Assembly (NCBI GenBank): GCA_035525055.1
Contig: DATLEZ010000004.1
Span: 1-56,586, forward strand
Length of the DNA stretch: 56,586 nucleotides
Direction: 5' to 3'
Origin: DATEEG01 sp035525055
GTDB taxonomy: Bacteria; Actinomycetota; Acidimicrobiia; Spongiisociales; ZC4RG35
A program made the translations under genes and the position numbers. Of this stretch, positions 17,433 through 25,846 are shown one piece after another; positions within the stretch are counted from its first letter, which is position 1; the number at the start of each line of letters is the position of its first letter. The notes below the pieces were generated by a model. It was not told where the DNA came from, ran no database searches, and saw nothing but the letters and a program-made list of their open reading frames with translations.

Positions 17433-18286
17433 TACTTAGAACGTGCCCGGCGCTCGGCGGCGGCCAGGGTGTTTACCAGGAGCATGGCCCGGGTCATGGG
17501 GCCGACTCCACCGGGGACCGGGGTGATGGCCTCGGCGAGTTTCTCGACGCCGTCGAAGTCGACATCTCCGACCAGGCGGTCGTCGTCGAGACGGTTGATT
17601 CCGACATCGATGACGGTCGCCCCTGGCTTGACGTGGGCGGCCGTAATCATGCGAGGAACGCCGACTGCCGCCACCACGATGTCGGCCTGGCGTGTGACCT
17701 CGGCAAGATTGCGGGTCCGCGAGTGCGCGACTGTCACGGTGGCGTCGGTGCCCCGCGACGACAGCATCAATGCGAGTGGCCGGCCGACCAGGAATGAGCG
17801 ACCCACGACCACCGCTGTCGCTCCGGCCACTGAGATCCCATAGTGGTCGAGGATCCTCATGACCCCCGAGGGCGTGCAGGGGCGGGGCCCCGGCTGATCC
17901 AGCACGAGCAGGCCCAGATTGAAAGGGTGGAGTCCGTCGGCATCCTTGGACGGGTCGATCGCACGAACGGCTGATTCCCCGTCGAGGTCCCCCGGCAGCG
18001 GAAGCTGCACGAGGATGCCGTCCACGGCAGGGTCGTTGTTGAGCGAGTCGATCAGGGTTTCGATTTCCGCCTGGGAGATCGATGCGGGGAGATGATGATG
18101 AATGGACACCATCCCGACCTCCTCGGCGTCACGCCTCTTGCCTCGCACGTAGACCTGAGAGGCGGGATCTTCGCCTATGAGCACCGTCGCCAGGCCCGGT
18201 GATCGACCGAGCTTCTTGACTCCGAGGGCTACTTCTGCCTTGACGGCAGCAGCCACCAATTTCCCGTCGAGAAGCGTTGCAGACAC
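17432..18286 (-). CDS. folD: Bifunctional methylene-tetrahydrofolate dehydrogenase/cyclohydrolase
   Basis: A 284-aa FolD, interconverting 5,10-methylene-THF, methenyl-THF and 10-formyl-THF; the last is consumed by PurN and PurH encoded upstream. Motifs: YVRGKRRDAEEVG with the catalytic Tyr/Lys, DGILVQLPLP, KDADGLHPFNLG, PCTPSGVM, nucleotide-binding VVVGRSFLVGRP, and PVPGGVGPMTRAML. Standard length. Start ATG 18286; the region just before the start is an inverted heptad array rather than a recognisable promoter, so it is probably cotranscribed with purH. Confidence 0.97.
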   Translation of the reverse strand: MSATLLDGKLVAAAVKAEVALGVKKLGRSPGLATVLIGEDPASQVYVRGKRRDAEEVGMVSIHHHLPASISQAEIETLIDSLNNDPAVDGILVQLPLPGDLDGESAVRAIDPSKDADGLHPFNLGLLVLDQPGPRPCTPSGVMRILDHYGISVAGATAVVVGRSFLVGRPLALMLSSRGTDATVTVAHSRTRNLAEVTRQADIVVAAVGVPRMITAAHVKPGATVIDVGINRLDDDRLVGDVDFDGVEKLAEAITPVPGGVGPMTRAMLLVNTLAAAERRARSK

Positions 18287-18313
18287 GACCCGATCTTATG
18301 GGTGGTAGGCGTC

Positions 18314-18398
18314 TACGTTTTACGTTTTACGTCGAACCCGCGCCGGACCATTCTCTTCGGGTTCGACGTATTACGCAGAACGTAAAACGTAAAACGTC
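18314..18398. repeat. Inverted heptad arrays between purH and folD
   Basis: Left arm: tacgttt 18314-18320, tacgttt 18321-18327, tacgtcg 18328-18334. Right arm: cgacgta 18364-18370, ttacgca 18371-18377, gaacgta 18378-18384, aaacgta 18385-18391, aaacgtc 18392-18398. Both inner ends carry tacgtcgaac or its complement, so the stem continues beyond the heptads. The right arm ends 1 bp before the purH stop codon. Confidence 0.88.
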
Positions 18399-18399
18399 T

Positions 18400-19914
18400 T
18401 CAGTGCTTGAAGTGGCGGTGGGGGGCTTTGACGAACACCAGGCCCAGGTGCTCTGCAACGGCGAGGACCTCGTCGTCTCGTTTGGACCCGCCGGGAGCAA
18501 CGATGCCGGTGATTCCGGCTTCGGCCAGCAACTCGATGCCATCGGGGAATGGGAAGAAGGCATCCGAGGCCGCAACCGATCCAACGGCGCGCGGGCCGGC
18601 CTGGTCCAGGGCTCGGCGGGCAGACCCGACACGACTCTGGTCGCCGGCGCCAACCCCGACTGTTTTCCCGCCGATTGCCAGTACCACCGAGTTGGACTTG
18701 GTGTGAGCGGTCACCGTCCAGGCGAGGCGCAGATCATCGAGTTCGTTCGGAAGAGGAATCCGAGGGGTCATGACCTCCCACCCATCGAGGTCGACCACAT
18801 CGCGCCGCTGGGCCATGAACCCGTCCTCGACCCGTCGTAGATCGAGATCAGTTCGATGAGGAGCCGGACTCTCGAGCACCCGCAGCGACGCCTGAGCCCC
18901 GAGATCACCAACCGCCTCAACCATCGGCGCGATCAAGACCTCGATGAACCGACCTGCGATCGCGGAGGCGCCTGCTGCATCCAAGGGCCGATTGAGTGCG
19001 ACTACTCCTCCATAGGCAGCCAGCGGGTCGGAATCCCATGCTCCCTGAAAGGCCGCAGCGATGTCGTCGCCGATCGCCACCCCGCAAGGATTGTTGTGCT
19101 TCACGATCACCACCCCGGGTCGGGAGAGGTCGTTCACCAGCCTCCAAGCGGACTCGGCGTCGAGGTAGTTGTTGAACGACATCTCTTTGCCCTGGATGAT
19201 CCGCGTGCGCGACCACCAGGGGGCGGTTCCGGTCTCTCGATAGATACCCGCCTGCTGATGCGGGTTCTCGCCATATCGAAGGACCGCTTCCCGCTCCAGC
19301 GTCACCGCCAATCGGGCGGGGACGTCGCCGCGCTCGAGCCAGTTGACGATGGCGGCGTCGTAGGAGGCGGTGCGAAAGAAGGCGTCCTTGGCGAGGGATC
19401 GCCGTGTTTCCAGTTCGAGACCGCCTGCCTCGATTTCGGCGGCGACCCGTTCGTACTGCTCGGGCGATGTGACCACCCCGACGAAGTCCTGGTTCTTGGC
19501 GGCCGATCGGATCATGGTGGGTCCGCCAATGTCGACCTGTTCGATCGCCTCGTCCCAGGACGTAGAGGCCACCGCCACAGTCGCCTCGAACGGATAGAGA
19601 TTGACGACCACCAGCTCAAAGGGTTTGATGCCATAGGTTTCGAGATCGCGCCGGTGGTCCGGATCGGAAAGCCGGGCGAGGATGCCGCCGTGGATACCCG
19701 GATGCAGGGTCTTGACCCGACCACCCAACATCTCGGTTGCCTTGGTGACATCCGACACGAGGGTGACAGCGATGCCGGCGGTGGCCAGAGCCGCGGCGGT
19801 TCCTCCTGAAGACACGATTTCGACTCCAGCCCGACTCAGCCGGGCGCCGAACTCAATGAGGCCGGTCTTGTCATGGACCGAGACCAAAGCCCGCCGAACC
19901 GGAATACGGGTCAC
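18400..19914 (-). CDS. purH: Bifunctional AICAR formyltransferase/IMP cyclohydrolase
   Basis: A 504-aa enzyme for the last two steps of IMP synthesis. The N-terminal IMP cyclohydrolase (MGS-like) domain shows SVHDKTGLIEFG, SGGTAAAL, GGRVKTLHPGIHGG and NLYPFEATV. The C-terminal AICAR transformylase domain shows LRYGENPHQQAG, the catalytic KHNNPCGVA, SDAFFPFPDG and the terminal RHFKH. GTG start 19914 overlaps the purN stop (GTGA), so the two are translationally coupled. Confidence 0.97.
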   Translation of the reverse strand: MTRIPVRRALVSVHDKTGLIEFGARLSRAGVEIVSSGGTAAALATAGIAVTLVSDVTKATEMLGGRVKTLHPGIHGGILARLSDPDHRRDLETYGIKPFELVVVNLYPFEATVAVASTSWDEAIEQVDIGGPTMIRSAAKNQDFVGVVTSPEQYERVAAEIEAGGLELETRRSLAKDAFFRTASYDAAIVNWLERGDVPARLAVTLEREAVLRYGENPHQQAGIYRETGTAPWWSRTRIIQGKEMSFNNYLDAESAWRLVNDLSRPGVVIVKHNNPCGVAIGDDIAAAFQGAWDSDPLAAYGGVVALNRPLDAAGASAIAGRFIEVLIAPMVEAVGDLGAQASLRVLESPAPHRTDLDLRRVEDGFMAQRRDVVDLDGWEVMTPRIPLPNELDDLRLAWTVTAHTKSNSVVLAIGGKTVGVGAGDQSRVGSARRALDQAGPRAVGSVAASDAFFPFPDGIELLAEAGITGIVAPGGSKRDDEVLAVAEHLGLVFVKAPHRHFKH

Positions 19915-20489
19915 GACCAGATCACTTTGCCATTGTCGACCAAAAGCCGGCCTTCGACCAAGGCCCTTACCACCCGCGGATACACCTCATGCTCTGTGAC
20001 CTGAATCCGGGCATGCAGCGAAGCCTCGTCGTCGCTTGAGTGAATCGAGACCGCCCGCTGGGCGATGATGGCACCGTGATCTACCCGCTCGTCGACGAAA
20101 TGAACCGTCACCCCGGTGACCTTCACCCCGGCCCGTAGAGCCTGACCGACGGCATCGACCCCGGGAAAGGCGGGCAACAGCGAAGGGTGCACATTGAGGA
20201 TTCGATAGGGGAAGCGGGCTATCGCCTCGGGGCCGAGGATTCTCATGAATCCGGCCAGCACCATGGCCTCGACGCCGGCCCCATCGGCTGCGTCACATAT
20301 CTCCTTGGTGAACCTTGCCCGGTCACCGCCGTACGGAACCACTGCCGTTTCGATCGCTGCCTTTCGGGCCCGTTCGAGCGCCCGACAGTCCTCGACATCA
20401 CTGATCACCAGCCGGAGACCCGGGAGCCCGACGTCGATCAAGGCCTGGAGGTTGGTGCCGGAGCCGCTGGCGAGAACTGCGAAGTCGAT
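19911..20489 (-). CDS. purN: Phosphoribosylglycinamide formyltransferase (GART), AUC start likely
   Basis: Transfers a formyl group from 10-formyl-THF to GAR in purine synthesis. The conserved N-terminus FAVLASGSGTNLQALIDVG is encoded only if reading extends to 20489, where the codon is ATC. No ATG, GTG or TTG lies in frame upstream, while a strong Shine-Dalgarno (agaggag) sits 6 nt before the ATC. Starting at the first standard codon (TTG 20441) would delete the phosphate-binding GSGTN loop. Other motifs: FMRILG, NVHPSLLPAFPG, GVTVHFVDERVDHG. 192 aa from ATC, normal for PurN. Confidence 0.9.
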   Translation of the reverse strand: MDFAVLASGSGTNLQALIDVGLPGLRLVISDVEDCRALERARKAAIETAVVPYGGDRARFTKEICDAADGAGVEAMVLAGFMRILGPEAIARFPYRILNVHPSLLPAFPGVDAVGQALRAGVKVTGVTVHFVDERVDHGAIIAQRAVSIHSSDDEASLHARIQVTEHEVYPRVVRALVEGRLLVDNGKVIWS

Positions 20490-20566
20490 TACAGACTCCT
20501 CTAGGGGCCGATCAAGGGGCGATTGTGGCTCACGGGTGCGGGACGGTAGCCGACTACGGTGGGCAC

Positions 20567-21283
20567 ATGAACACGCCTCTTCAGACAGCCTCGGCCACCA
20601 TCGTCGATCTGCTCGGCCTCGAGCACGCGCCGGTTGCGATCACCTTCCACGAGACCGCCCCCAACGGAGCCACCAGATACTTCGACGCCCCGATGTCAGA
20701 GCCCACTCCCGACGGACGGGCGGGGCGGGTAGCGGCCCCCTGCGTCTTCTGGATGCATGGTCACGAGACCGCCTTCGCCACGCTTCCCGAAGATCACGGC
20801 AACTGCTCGGTCGGTCGCTTCACGCACGGCTTGGCGGGCGCCGCCGAGATCATCGGCAAGTCCGATGTGGCCGCCTTGTTGGAAGTGGGATGGGTGACAA
20901 TGGAGGCGTTCGCCGGGGTGGCCGCTCTTTCACACCAACCCGCCGCCATCAGCTACGGGCCGCTTGGTGAAGCAACCACCATTCCCGACGTGGTCCTGCT
21001 CCGAGTGAACCCCCGCCAGATGATGGAGATCGCCGATGCGGTGCCCGTCGAGTTCTCGGGGAAACCGCAGTGCCAAATTCTTCCGCTGGCAGCCGACAGG
21101 AAGGTCGTGGCAGTGTCGATGGGATGTGCGCTCTCGCGGGCCCGCACCGGGATGAGCAACGACGAGCTCACCTGCGCCGTTCCCGGCGAGAAGATCGAAG
21201 AACTTGTTCATGCCCTTACATCGGTGGTCCGCGCCGACGACGCGGTGGTCGGCTATGCCGAAACAGACAAGCGGAGGTTTTAA
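20567..21283 (+). CDS. DUF169 family protein
   Basis: A 238-aa protein of the uncharacterised DUF169 family. Visible features: LGLEHAPVAITFHE near the N-terminus, a Cys in AAPCVFWMHGH, the GNCSVGRFTHGL motif (about residues 83-94), and a later CQILPLAADRKVVAVSMGCALSR segment with two further cysteines. The four conserved cysteines hint at metal or cofactor binding, but no function is established. ATG 20567 was chosen; an upstream start at 20525 adds unconserved residues. Divergent from purN. Confidence 0.8.
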   Translation: MNTPLQTASATIVDLLGLEHAPVAITFHETAPNGATRYFDAPMSEPTPDGRAGRVAAPCVFWMHGHETAFATLPEDHGNCSVGRFTHGLAGAAEIIGKSDVAALLEVGWVTMEAFAGVAALSHQPAAISYGPLGEATTIPDVVLLRVNPRQMMEIADAVPVEFSGKPQCQILPLAADRKVVAVSMGCALSRARTGMSNDELTCAVPGEKIEELVHALTSVVRADDAVVGYAETDKRRF

Positions 21284-21374
21284 GTCTGAGGTTTGAGGTG
21301 ATCGACACGAACCGGCGGCGCTGAGAAGGACAGATGCGTCGGGAGTTCGCGCACCCCCCTCGATCGCCCAAAGC

Positions 21375-21478
21375 GGCGATCGGTCTGATCAAGGTTCTTT
21401 GGTCCGCGAATTCTTCAGTCTCCAAGTCGGAACAAAGAACCTTGACCCCGCAGGCAGGGGAACAGGCGATCGGTCTGA
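21375..21478. repeat. Direct repeats flanking a 13-bp inverted repeat
   Basis: The 14-mer ggcgatcggtctga occurs at 21375-21388 and again at 21465-21478. Directly after the first copy is tcaaggttctttg (21389-21401), which pairs perfectly with caaagaaccttga (21433-21445). Left of it, cgatcgcc (21361-21368) pairs with ggcgatcg. The gcgatcggt core recurs in the hairpin at 31261-31270. The layout recalls a small palindromic or MITE-like insertion between DUF169 and the next gene. No coding potential. Confidence 0.55.
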
Positions 21479-21493
21479 CAGCGAATCTGACAG

Positions 21494-21910
21494 CTAGTCC
21501 TTGAGGCCGCGGGCTCCTAGGAAGGCCAGGGCTGCCGCGACGAAGAAAACCAGGTTGGCAAGGTTGTCTACGAAGCCGTCGGGGAAGCCGAAGCGAATGT
21601 CCGAGAGCAACAGAACCACACCGGCTAGTCCCAGGAAATAGCCGAGGACCCTCTGAAGGAGGGTCGAGCCAATACCTGAACCCGTGCCGAGTGTCGACAT
21701 GAGGATCAGTAGCGACACAACGACGTAGGTAGTCCCATAAGGGTAATCGCCCATGATCACGCCGAACAGGACATGACCGCCGACGATGATGATTGCGGCG
21801 ATCATCAGGAAACCGACGGCGCCCTTCGACGTGATCGCGGCCGCTGGGCTGGGCTGAGCCGCTGGGCTGGGCTGAGCCGGCGGGTCCGCCGGCTGGTTCT
21901 CACTCGTCAA
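21494..21910 (-). CDS. Membrane protein of unknown function
   Basis: A 138-aa protein: an N-terminal tail rich in Pro, Ala, Ser and Gln containing an imprecise repeat AAQPSPAAQPSP (an 18-bp tandem duplication at the DNA level), then four hydrophobic helices (about residues 36-56, 63-81, 92-108, 116-134). TTG 21910 is chosen because aggagg lies 7 nt upstream; the longer frame from 22060 is an artefact overlapping the downstream end of the DUF2207 gene. No family recognised. It lies 82 bp after the DUF2207 gene on the same strand. Confidence 0.7.
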   Translation of the reverse strand: MTSENQPADPPAQPSPAAQPSPAAAITSKGAVGFLMIAAIIIVGGHVLFGVIMGDYPYGTTYVVVSLLILMSTLGTGSGIGSTLLQRVLGYFLGLAGVVLLLSDIRFGFPDGFVDNLANLVFFVAAALAFLGARGLKD

Positions 21911-21992
21911 GCTCTCTCCTCCTGCTACAAGCCGACTATACGAAGTGGACACGACCCGCGTCGGTGAGAGCGGTCTTAATAGGCCGCCCCCG

Positions 21993-23852
21993 TCACCAGG
22001 CGCCACCGCCACCGCCACCCCCGCCGCCGCCACCGCCACCGGAAAACCCGCCTCCGCCACCGCTTCCCGATGAAGGTGGGGAGAAGGCGCCGTTGAGAGC
22101 CGACGTCAAACCCGAGAACGCGTTCTCCGTTCCCCCACCTGTGTATCCGTGGCCACCGAACCAGTAGATGCTCGAGGTGGTCTCCAACTCGGCCGGAGCT
22201 CGCAATCGAGCGGCTTCCAGGACTTCCTCGGCGAGGCCGAACCCGATCGCATACACCAGCAACCGGTCCCACAAGGCCAACGAAATGGCGGGAGCTTCCT
22301 GCAGCCGGCTGAAGTCCTTCAGGTAACGGCGGAAGGCCGACCACATGGCCGCTTCGAGGGCTCCCAACGGCGTCCTCTTCACGTATCCGCGCCGCAATGC
22401 CGCGAAGGTTCCGAGGATGACGCCGTTCAAGACGACTGACAGAATCAACAACGGAACGACTACCCGGGCAGCCGATCCCGAGAAGTTGGCGACCAGGAAG
22501 AAGATGAAGAAGGCGAGCACGATCAACGCGCCCCCGGCAATCACGATCCGCGATGTACCTTTGCGATCGAGCATCTTGCGACCTTCCAGCGCCTTGATGG
22601 CCGTGGATCGAAAGCTCTGATAGCCGCTGGCATTGGCACTGGCATCCTCCCGGATCCGGGTCCGGAACTCGCTCAAGGGTCTCGGCTCCCCGTCGAGGAC
22701 GCGGGTGACAATCTTTACGACGTGAGCCTCGTACAGGCTGAGACCGTCCTCTTTCCCGGTGAGAGATAACTCGAGGTCGCTGATGGTCTCCGAACGCAGG
22801 CCCCCCCAAGTTTCCTTCTCGACCTGGACCGGCTTGGCGGCGATCACCCCTTTGCTGATCAGGTCGAAAAGGGTGGCCGTGAACTGCTTCTCATCGATCT
22901 GGCCCTGGGTGAGAAGCACGCCCACCTCGGCGGGGGGAAGGTCGGTCGGCGGCTCCTGTTCGTACTCGCGGTCGTAGTCAATCCGCGGCTCTTTCCCGTA
23001 GCGGAAATAGATGTAAATGACCCCGATCAGACCTGGACCGAACGTCAGCAGACCAAGACCGATCACGAGAGCCCTGATCAGCCCGGCCCGGCGGCGGTCG
23101 GCAGCAGCGGCCTGTTCCTCTTCGGCGATGATGTCCGGGCCGCGGTTGCCTTCGATGACGGTGGCACCAGAGGTTGAGGTGAGGAGACGCCGGGGGAACA
23201 CGACCCTCATCTCCACGAATTGGCCCGGTGGAATGTTGGATGCCTCGAGAGAGGGTTGGACCCGATCGGTGCCGAGGTTGGTAGTCCCTGCCACTGTGGC
23301 CGGATGGCCCCAGATGAAGACCTCGCCCGGAGCGGCGAGACCGGGGAGGGTCATCGTGGCGGTGAGGCGGTCAAGGGGTTGGGCCCAGTCGTCTCCCCAC
23401 ACCTGGAGGTTGACATCGACCACATCGTCGGCGGCCTTGGCAAGGCCGAGGAACCGGTAGGTGAGGTCGAAGGTCCGTTCCTCGCCAAAGGTCGAGTAGT
23501 GCCATACGACCCGGATACGGCCACCGAGGTCGACGGAACCAAACGTCGAGGGAGGGGAGTCGCACCCCAAATCGGTGCACCCCCCAGGGTTGTAAGGGTC
23601 ACCACCCTCGCTGACCGAGATCTCGGTGATGGACTCACCGGCCCGAAGCGGTATCTCCCGGTAAGCCCCGGAGAATGATCCGTCGAAGTCGTAGGTGATG
23701 TGCTCGGTCACCAGGAGGGATCCGTCCGGTTCGATGACGATCTCGACGTCCGCCTGAGGCAGGCTGAACTCTTGCGCAAGCGCAGGCAGGGCTGGAAGGA
23801 CGACCGCGGCTCCGACCAGAACTGCAGGAAGGAGCCGCCTCCGAATGGACAG
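21993..23852 (-). CDS. DUF2207 domain membrane protein, non-standard start
   Basis: About 619 aa. A secreted N-terminal domain (ITYDFDGSFSGAYREIPL, the DUF2207 signature) is followed by a transmembrane helix near residue 240, a cytoplasmic region, two helices near 430 and 455, and a Gly-rich C-terminal tail of about 24 residues typical of the family. The signal peptide (LSIRRRLLPAVLVGAAVVLP then ALPALAQ) is encoded upstream of GTG 23711 with no ATG/GTG/TTG; the SD aggagg (23864-23859) is 6 nt from CTG 23852 and 3 nt from ATC 23855. Pairs with lemA, as often seen. Function unknown, envelope-associated. Confidence 0.82.
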   Translation of the reverse strand: MSIRRRLLPAVLVGAAVVLPALPALAQEFSLPQADVEIVIEPDGSLLVTEHITYDFDGSFSGAYREIPLRAGESITEISVSEGGDPYNPGGCTDLGCDSPPSTFGSVDLGGRIRVVWHYSTFGEERTFDLTYRFLGLAKAADDVVDVNLQVWGDDWAQPLDRLTATMTLPGLAAPGEVFIWGHPATVAGTTNLGTDRVQPSLEASNIPPGQFVEMRVVFPRRLLTSTSGATVIEGNRGPDIIAEEEQAAAADRRRAGLIRALVIGLGLLTFGPGLIGVIYIYFRYGKEPRIDYDREYEQEPPTDLPPAEVGVLLTQGQIDEKQFTATLFDLISKGVIAAKPVQVEKETWGGLRSETISDLELSLTGKEDGLSLYEAHVVKIVTRVLDGEPRPLSEFRTRIREDASANASGYQSFRSTAIKALEGRKMLDRKGTSRIVIAGGALIVLAFFIFFLVANFSGSAARVVVPLLILSVVLNGVILGTFAALRRGYVKRTPLGALEAAMWSAFRRYLKDFSRLQEAPAISLALWDRLLVYAIGFGLAEEVLEAARLRAPAELETTSSIYWFGGHGYTGGGTENAFSGLTSALNGAFSPPSSGSGGGGGFSGGGGGGGGGGGGGAW

Positions 23853-23866
23853 GATCGGCCTCCTGA

Positions 23867-24412
23867 TTAGAACTCGACCTTGGGGGGTTCGGCGGCGGCC
23901 TCGGGGGCATCGAAGAACTCCCTCACCTTGAACCCAAACATCCCTGCAATGAGGTTGGCAGGGGCAACCTGGACACCGTTGTTGAAGGTGAGAACGGCGT
24001 CGTTGTAGATCTGCCGTGATACTGCGATCTTGTTCTCGGTTTCCGAGAGCTCGGCCTGGAGGCCCTGGAAATTCTCGGAGGCCCGCAGTTCCGGATAGGC
24101 CTCGGCCACGGCGAAGAGTTGCCGGAGGGCGCCGGTGAGCATGTTCTCGGCTTGAGCCTGGTCGCCAGGAGACTTGGCCGATTGGGCCAGGCTCCGTGCC
24201 TGAACCACTCTCTCGAAGGTCTGCTGCTCGTGGGCCGCGTAGCCCTTCACCGTTTCAACCAGATTGGGGATCAGGTCATATCGACGCTTGGTTTGCACTT
24301 CGATTTGGCCCCAAGAGTTGTCGACCCGATTGCGCTTGGTTACCAGCCCGTTGTAGGTGGCGAACACCCATAGAACGAGCAGAACGACGATCCCAATGAT
24401 GATCCATTGCAT
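23867..24412 (-). CDS. lemA: LemA family protein
   Basis: A 181-aa protein with an N-terminal membrane helix (WIIIGIVVLLVLWVFATYN), then NGLVTKRNRVDNSWGQIEVQ, RRYDLIPNLVETVKGYAAHE and FQGLQAELSETENKIAVSRQIYND, the conserved LemA helices. LemA proteins are extracytoplasmic helical-bundle proteins of unclear function, frequently encoded beside DUF2207/TPM-type membrane proteins as here. ATG 24412 lies 7 nt after a TACACT -10 box, suggesting leaderless mRNA. ATG 24433 is an in-frame alternative that would lie upstream of that promoter. Confidence 0.92.
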   Translation of the reverse strand: MQWIIIGIVVLLVLWVFATYNGLVTKRNRVDNSWGQIEVQTKRRYDLIPNLVETVKGYAAHEQQTFERVVQARSLAQSAKSPGDQAQAENMLTGALRQLFAVAEAYPELRASENFQGLQAELSETENKIAVSRQIYNDAVLTFNNGVQVAPANLIAGMFGFKVREFFDAPEAAAEPPKVEF

Positions 24413-24425
24413 TGGGGGGAGTGTA
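24413..24425 (-). promoter_or_regulatory. Leaderless promoter of lemA-DUF2207
   Basis: TACACT (24425-24420 on the minus strand) fits TANNNT and is 7 nt from the ATG at 24412, so transcription would begin at or next to the start codon. No Shine-Dalgarno is present. Confidence 0.5.
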
Positions 24426-24452
24426 AGCCGCATGCCGGGAGTGCGTAGGTGG

Positions 24453-25760
24453 CTACAAACCGGGCCGGCGCTCGCCCACTCCAATGTGCTGAACCGGAGA
24501 ACCCTCAACGGGTCCGACAAGGAGAAACGGTGCCATTTTCCCCTTCCCTTTGATCTCCAGCGGCTCGCGGGACTCGAAGTGGTACCGGTCCCGCAACCGT
24601 TCGTAGGCGCGAGGTGTCACCTGGATCTGGCCAGGGATACCGTGCGATTCCATTCGGCTTGCTGTATTGACCGTGTCGCCCCATAGGTCATAGGTGAACT
24701 TTCTTTCTCCAATCACACCGGCGACGACAGGTCCTATATCGATGCCGATTCGCAGCCGGAGCTCCGAACCAACGGGGGTTCCGTAAGCGGCGACCAACCG
24801 TTGCATCTCAACTGCCATCTCGAGCACAGCCTCAGCTGCATCAGACCGCGGTTCGGGCAGCCCAGCCACCACCATGTACGCATCGCCAATGGTCTTTATC
24901 TTCTCCAACTGGCGCCGTTCGGCCATCGCGTCGAACTCTGAGAAGAGCCCGTCAAGCATTTCCACGACCTGCTCTGGGGTGAGTTGCTCGGAGATGGCGG
25001 TGAAACCGACCAGGTCGGCAAAAAGGACCGCGACATCCTCGAAACGATCTGCGAGAGGCCGCTCCCCCGCCTTCAGACGTTGAGCAATAGTCGCGGGCAG
25101 CACATTGAGGAGCAACCTCTCGGACTTCTGCTGTTCTAAGGCCAGCCCCCTCATGAAGTATCGGAGCAGAAGGTAGACAACTGTCGATACTCCACCGATG
25201 TTCAGGACAAAGAAGACGACGCTGACCGACGCCGGGATCGGGGCGGGGATCAAAAACGCCTCGGCCACTCCCAGGGCGACCGTCAATACCAAATAGCCCA
25301 AGAACCATGGCAGCGGGCGGCGCGAGAAAGCTAGGGCCCCCAAGGGGGCCACCAAGGACCAGAGCATGACCCCGCTCGAGACCACAAAACCCCCCAGGCT
25401 CCATTGCAGGAGTGCGGGAAGTACGAGCATGAGGCTCAACTGGCTGGTCCTGAAGAATTCGAAACGACCTGTACGGGCAAGCACCACAAGGCTTCCTATC
25501 GAGATGACCTGGTATCCGAAGGGGATGGCGGCCGAGAGGTATAGACCGAGTATCGAGTAGGTCGTCACCCAAACAACTGCCAGAGCCGAGACCATGGTCG
25601 CGGTCAGCGTCAGCGACGCCTTGCGAAGCCTCTCCTCCTCGGGATCGTCTGCAAGCACTCCGATAGTCACAAGTCGCCGCACCCAGGAAGGAACGCGTTC
25701 GAGCCAAGACCGGCGACCTTTCGAGATAACACCCATGTGACTGGGATCCGCCGCGGACAC
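24453..25760 (-). CDS. Membrane-bound class III adenylate cyclase
   Basis: About 435 aa. The N-terminal half has six hydrophobic segments (about residues 45-205), then a short linker (ALEQQKSERLLLNVLPATIA) of the kind preceding cyclase domains. The catalytic domain has metal-binding Asp in VLFADLVGFTAISE, the adenine-specifying Lys in LEKIKTIGDAYMVVAG, the second metal Asp in LRIGIDIGPVVAGVIG, and YDLWGDTVNTASRME with the purine-selecting Asp and the transition-state Asn/Arg. All catalytic residues are present, so it should make cAMP. GTG 25760 is chosen (ggagg 7 nt upstream); GTG 25778 and ATG 25736 are alternatives. Confidence 0.9.
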   Translation of the reverse strand: MSAADPSHMGVISKGRRSWLERVPSWVRRLVTIGVLADDPEEERLRKASLTLTATMVSALAVVWVTTYSILGLYLSAAIPFGYQVISIGSLVVLARTGRFEFFRTSQLSLMLVLPALLQWSLGGFVVSSGVMLWSLVAPLGALAFSRRPLPWFLGYLVLTVALGVAEAFLIPAPIPASVSVVFFVLNIGGVSTVVYLLLRYFMRGLALEQQKSERLLLNVLPATIAQRLKAGERPLADRFEDVAVLFADLVGFTAISEQLTPEQVVEMLDGLFSEFDAMAERRQLEKIKTIGDAYMVVAGLPEPRSDAAEAVLEMAVEMQRLVAAYGTPVGSELRLRIGIDIGPVVAGVIGERKFTYDLWGDTVNTASRMESHGIPGQIQVTPRAYERLRDRYHFESREPLEIKGKGKMAPFLLVGPVEGSPVQHIGVGERRPGL

Positions 25761-25812
25761 GACTATGCCTCCATTCACCGGGCCACCACGCTCAAACGGG
25801 CTCGCCTCACGA

Positions 25813-25827
25813 TATTATTCAAGTAAT
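25813..25827 (+). promoter_or_regulatory. Promoter/operator of the ArsR-rhodanese operon
   Basis: A -10-like TATTAT (25813-25818) lies inside an imperfect palindrome ATTATTCAAGTAAT (25814-25827; outer ATTA/TAAT arms perfect). AT-rich dyads overlapping -10 boxes are typical ArsR-family operators, so autorepression by the first gene product is likely. No good -35 is seen. Confidence 0.5.
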
Positions 25828-25846
25828 CGCTCGAGGGATTGAGTAG

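Noticed and set aside
21964..22167. Proline-rich small protein (run of Pro) on the plus strand
   Set aside because: It is the antisense reading of the Gly-rich tail of the DUF2207 protein.
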